Source: Actinomycetota bacterium (lineage in GTDB: Bacteria > Actinomycetota > Actinomycetes > Streptosporangiales > Streptosporangiaceae). Taken from it: a stretch of 9,059 nt of DNA. The stretch is from positions 14,123 through 23,181 of the forward strand of contig PMST01000134.1 in the NCBI GenBank assembly GCA_003168295.1, in the 5' to 3' direction. The notes below the pieces were generated by a model. It was not told where the DNA came from. It was given only the letters and a program-made list of their open reading frames with translations, and did no database searches. The translations under genes and the position numbers were made by a program. Of the stretch, positions 6,648-9,059 are shown one piece after another (within the stretch, counting starts at the first letter, position 1; every line of letters begins with the position of its first letter).

Positions 6648-7550
6648 TCACGGGCTGACGACGGTGTCTTGGCCGGCCACGGGGGCGGCGGTGAAGCTGG
6701 AGCCGTCCAGGGTGAAGCTGTTGTTGCTGAGGTCGAGCGGCGGTGCAGGGTATTTGGTCGTGCCCGCGACGGCCACTCCGACCTGCGTCCCGTCCGGCAG
6801 CACCGCCCAGCCGATCCGCGTGGCTAGCCCGTTGACCGCGATCCGGGCCTGGTAGACCCCGGCCGGGCGCGGGGACAGCTCGGCAGAGAACGGAAAGCTC
6901 AGCCCGGCGCCCGGCGTGACCGTGCCGAACATGTCCAGGCTGGACAGGGAGCCGGTCAGGCTGGCCCCCTTGTTGCCGGTCAGGCTGACCTGGTTGCCTT
7001 TCACCGAGCCCTGCAGCCAGGCCTCGATGGTCTTGCCGTTGCAGATGTAGGCCACGGCCTTGTCGCCGTCGGTGTCGACCGCCAGCGTCACCTGGTTGCC
7101 GCTGCTCCGGCCGGTGTACACCGCTTGAACGACGGCCTGCGCGGCGGAGAACGGGAAGCTTTGCCCCAAGAATCCCGTAACCGTGCCGAACATATCCTGG
7201 CCGGATATCGAGCCGGTCAGGCCTGGGCCGTTCTGGCTGGTCAGGGTGAACTTGCCGCCGTTCACTGAGCCCTGCAGCGACACTTCGCTGGCCTGGCCGG
7301 CGTTCAGGTCGGCGGCGACCTTGTGCCCGTTGATGGCGATCGCCACGGTCACCTGGTCACCGCTGCTCCGCCCGGCATACAGGGCATGCAGCGGGGCCGA
7401 GGCCGTGGGCGTGGGCGGCGCGGCCGTGGCCGTGGCCGTGGCCGCTGCGACCGTGCTGCCCGGCTTGGCCACCTGGGTGTTGGCGAGAAGGAATACCACG
7501 GCGAGCACCAGCACGGAGCCCAGCGTGATCAGGGGTCCTTGTCTGGTCAT
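6648..7550 (-). CDS. Membrane-anchored or secreted protein with two 87-residue repeats
   Basis: A 300-residue envelope protein. An N-terminal hydrophobic segment (about 7-24, LITLGSVLVLAVVFLLA) has little positive charge before it and no lipobox cysteine, so it acts as a signal anchor or signal peptide. A Thr/Ala/Pro spacer (33-53) follows. Two gap-free repeats start near residues 57 and 144; matching landmarks are Y58/Y145 (Y-x-GRSSG), DMFGTVT at 119/206 and SFPFSA at 131/218. A third, decayed unit may begin at VYQAR (232). The repeats alternate small polar and hydrophobic residues and look all-beta; the protein has a single cysteine, C170. ATG at 7550 has GAGAGG 9 nt upstream. As first gene of the operon it could be the outside sensor or ligand-binding part that the short kinase tail lacks. 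No precise family is recognised. Confidence 0.82.
   Translation of the reverse strand: MTRQGPLITLGSVLVLAVVFLLANTQVAKPGSTVAAATATATAAPPTPTASAPLHALYAGRSSGDQVTVAIAINGHKVAADLNAGQASEVSLQGSVNGGKFTLTSQNGPGLTGSISGQDMFGTVTGFLGQSFPFSAAQAVVQAVYTGRSSGNQVTLAVDTDGDKAVAYICNGKTIEAWLQGSVKGNQVSLTGNKGASLTGSLSSLDMFGTVTPGAGLSFPFSAELSPRPAGVYQARIAVNGLATRIGWAVLPDGTQVGVAVAGTTKYPAPPLDLSNNSFTLDGSSFTAAPVAGQDTVVSP
6861..7382 (-). repeat. Two 261-bp in-frame repeats of the envelope protein
   Basis: Residues 57-143 and 144-230 align without gaps at an 87-residue offset. Identity is patchy: high at Y-x-GRSSG, LQGSV, LTGS, DMFGTVT and SFPFSA and lower elsewhere, so the duplication is old and under structural constraint. Confidence 0.8.
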
Positions 7551-8088
7551 TCTCTACCGCCTCTCACCCTCGGTCGCGGTAATGCCGACGCTCACATTCA
7601 CGGCGCACTGCATTAAGGCCAGAGCTGACCTCTCGACGCAGGTCGAGAGAAAAAGTGAGGAGCGGTACCGGAAAGAAAATGTGTCCTGGCGCACCGGAAT
7701 ACGAGCGGTGCCAGCCAGCTGGCTCGACTGAGCCGAAGCGGGAGGCCAGGACGCTTCGGCGCGAAATCGGCGACGCCCCGCTCCCGACCAGCCAGTCTGG
7801 ATCATTGGTCACTCGTTCACGCCCGGAATCCGTGCGGCCGAGATAAACGTGCCGCTGAATCAGGGATCCACCATGGAGTGGCGGCCGGGATCACCGAACT
7901 CGCCGCACGCTGACTGCCGAGGCGCGCCTTGGACCTCGGCGGCCCGAACGTCACTGAATGCAACGGAACCCCTCCATGCTGCCCCTCCCCCGCGGCGATT
8001 CAGCCTGTTCGGAAAGCTGATTTCGACGCGCAATGCGCATTTTACACAGTTACCAGCCGCTGGCGAAGCAACTCTGCGGCAATACTGA
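7551..8088. other. 538-nt non-coding region upstream of the kinase operon
   Basis: It lies between the end of the Lrp gene and the first operon gene, both minus strand. Small open frames here have poor starts and arginine-rich, non-protein-like translations. It contains inverted repeats at 7630-7649, 7713-7724 (12-bp palindrome AGCCAGCTGGCT), 7732-7760 (9-bp arms GCCGAAGCG/CGCTTCGGC, 11-nt loop) and 7916-7940 (7-bp arms). No tRNA or rRNA segment and no clear terminator of the Lrp gene was seen. The operon promoter is presumably in the right-hand 100-200 nt upstream of 7550, but no confident -35/-10 pair was found. Confidence 0.55.
7630..7649. promoter_or_regulatory. Perfect 8-bp inverted repeat before the operon
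   Basis: CTCTCGAC and GTCGAGAG flank a 4-nt centre, about 80 nt before the first operon ATG. On the plus strand it is followed by AAAAA, so on the minus (operon) strand the T run comes before the stem rather than after, which argues against a terminator for leftward transcription. It could be an operator or a leader-RNA hairpin. Confidence 0.45.
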
Positions 8089-8577
8089 CTATCGTCCGGC
8101 GGCGGCGCGGACCAGGGGGAGGACGCGGTAGGGGACCTGGGCGGCCAGCGAGATCAGGGTCGAGGAGCGGACCACGCCCTCGGCGGACACGATCGCGTCG
8201 AGCACGCGCTGCAGGTCGGCGTTGGAACGGGCCACCACCCGGCAGAGCATGTCGCCCGCTCCGGTGATGGTGTGCACCTCGAGCACCTCAGGGATCGCGG
8301 CCAGCCGTTCCGCCACCGGGTCGTGCCCGCCGGCCTGGCGGATCTCGATGGTGATGAACGCCGTGACCTCGTAGCCGAGCGCCGCCGGATCCACCTCAGG
8401 CCCGTAGCCGGTGATCACGCCGCGTTCGGTCATCCGGTCCAGGCGCGCCTGCACCGTGCCGCGGGCGACGCCGAGCCGCCGGGAGGCCTCGAGCACGCCG
8501 ACCCTCGGCTCGGTCGCGAGCAACTCGATGAGCGCGGCGTCCAGCCGGTCGATCCGCCCCGGGTCATTGGTAGTCAT
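8089..8577 (-). CDS. Lrp/AsnC-family transcriptional regulator
   Basis: A 162-residue feast/famine regulator, the normal Lrp size. Residues about 9-55 form the winged helix: LDAALIELLATEPRVGVLEA, then RRLGVARGTVQARLDRMTERGVITGY. The remainder is the RAM effector-binding and oligomerisation domain (ALGYEVTAFITIEI, VLEVHTITGAGDMLCRVVA), including the GAGD loop typical of the family. The ATG at 8577 matches the usual N-terminus; a GTG seven codons upstream is possible, and neither has a good Shine-Dalgarno. The frame continues far upstream through the opposite strand of hpd, which is an artefact. Being divergent from hpd, it most likely senses an aromatic amino acid or its degradation product and controls that gene; a similar arrangement is known to me from streptomycetes. 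Confidence 0.93.
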   Translation of the reverse strand: MTTNDPGRIDRLDAALIELLATEPRVGVLEASRRLGVARGTVQARLDRMTERGVITGYGPEVDPAALGYEVTAFITIEIRQAGGHDPVAERLAAIPEVLEVHTITGAGDMLCRVVARSNADLQRVLDAIVSAEGVVRSSTLISLAAQVPYRVLPLVRAAAGR

Positions 8578-8679
8578 GCCGTACAGAAATACCACCGTCC
8601 GTTCGGAATAAATAGACAAGATGACCAGTGAAATTTTAGATTGTTGCGCAGTTTGATGACCGGCGCGCATGCTACCGGT
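8578..8679. promoter_or_regulatory. Divergent Lrp/hpd promoter region
   Basis: A clearly A/T-rich island (about 8600-8658) in otherwise GC-rich DNA. GATGACC occurs twice, at 8620-8626 and 8655-8661, 35 bp apart. ACCGG and CCGGT flank 11 nt at 8659-8679, right before the hpd start. Lrp proteins often bind degenerate, spaced A/T-rich sites, so this is the likely operator. Exact promoter boxes are not certain. Confidence 0.5.
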
Positions 8680-9059
8680 ATGACCACGCCAGCGCAGGAC
8701 AGTTTCCCCATCATCGGCATGGACGCCGTGGTCTTCGCGGTCGGCAACGCGAAGCAGGCGGCGCACTACTACTCGACCGCGTTCGGCATGCGGCGGGTGG
8801 CCTACCGCGGCCCGGAGACCGGATACCCGGACGAGGCGGCGCATGTCCTGGAGGCGGGCGGCGCGCGGTTCGTGTTCCGCGGCCCGGTCCGGGCCGGGAC
8901 CCCGCTCGGGCAGCGGGTGGCCGCGCACGGCGACGGGGTCGCCGACCTGGCCCTGCAGGTCAGCTCGGCCGAAGACGCGTACGGCTACGCGGTCGGCCAC
9001 GGCGCGCGGGGCCTGACCGAGCCGCACATCGTCGAGGACGAGGAGGGCAAGGTCGTGCT
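8680..9059 (+). CDS. hpd: 4-hydroxyphenylpyruvate dioxygenase, N-terminal part
   Basis: Fe(II) enzyme that converts 4-hydroxyphenylpyruvate to homogentisate in tyrosine breakdown; homogentisate also feeds melanin-like pigment and tocopherol-type pathways. The 126 codons visible begin MTTPAQDSFPIIGMDAVVF and continue with VGNAKQAAHYYSTAFGM, RVAYRGPETGYP and GARFVFRGPV, which closely follow the N-terminal vicinal-oxygen-chelate half of actinobacterial HPPD as I know it. The iron-binding residues sit in the C-terminal half, beyond the window. No stop occurs before the right edge, as expected for a protein of about 380 residues. ATG at 8680 has no clear Shine-Dalgarno and may be translated from a leaderless or very short-leader transcript. 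The divergent Lrp gene is its probable regulator. Confidence 0.93.
   Translation, partial: MTTPAQDSFPIIGMDAVVFAVGNAKQAAHYYSTAFGMRRVAYRGPETGYPDEAAHVLEAGGARFVFRGPVRAGTPLGQRVAAHGDGVADLALQVSSAEDAYGYAVGHGARGLTEPHIVEDEEGKVV

Noticed and set aside
7554..7805. 83-codon minus-strand frame ending 3 nt before the repeat-protein ATG
   Set aside because: No ribosome site, arginine-rich non-protein composition and overlap with another open frame; a leader peptide cannot be ruled out but is not supported.
8578..9027. Upstream extension of the Lrp frame to 9027
   Set aside because: It would run antisense through hpd and add about 150 residues to a protein whose family begins at the 8577 ATG.

Overview
The window comes from a high-GC Gram-positive bacterium, very probably an actinomycete. 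The signs are strong G/C bias at third codon positions, GTG starts, a hand-sized serine/threonine kinase with FHA partners, a TetR/DHA2 transporter pair, and an Lrp regulator divergent from an actinobacterial-type 4-hydroxyphenylpyruvate dioxygenase. Genus cannot be fixed from sequence alone.

Layout. Positions 1-626 (minus strand) hold the N-terminal third of a 14-TM-type DHA2 drug exporter, cut by the window edge. It is divergent from a TetR regulator (834-1412, plus). The gap between them carries two near-identical palindromic operators and what look like two overlapping, mirror-image promoters. A 93-nt gap then leads to a large plus-strand gene (1506-3437) that fuses an N-terminal FHA phosphothreonine-binding domain to an FAD-dependent monooxygenase-like domain.

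Converging on it with only 31 nt between is a minus-strand run of four genes, read in order from 7550 down to 3469: a membrane-anchored or secreted protein with two 87-residue repeats; a five-helix membrane protein with evenly spaced histidines (DUF6529/cytochrome b561-like by appearance); a protein with a novel N-terminal domain and a C-terminal FHA domain; and a transmembrane Ser/Thr kinase without PASTA domains. Gaps are short (about 40-100 nt) and most starts have a Shine-Dalgarno, so this looks like one operon. Kinase plus two FHA proteins plus a flavoenzyme and a possible heme membrane protein suggests a phosphorylation-controlled redox system at the cell envelope. This is the most interesting part of the window, and its function is inference.

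Positions 7551-8088 are non-coding as far as can be seen and hold several inverted repeats. They separate the operon from an Lrp/AsnC regulator (8089-8577, minus), which is divergent from the start of hpd (8680 to the window end, plus). These two form an ordinary tyrosine-catabolism control unit, unrelated in appearance to the kinase operon.
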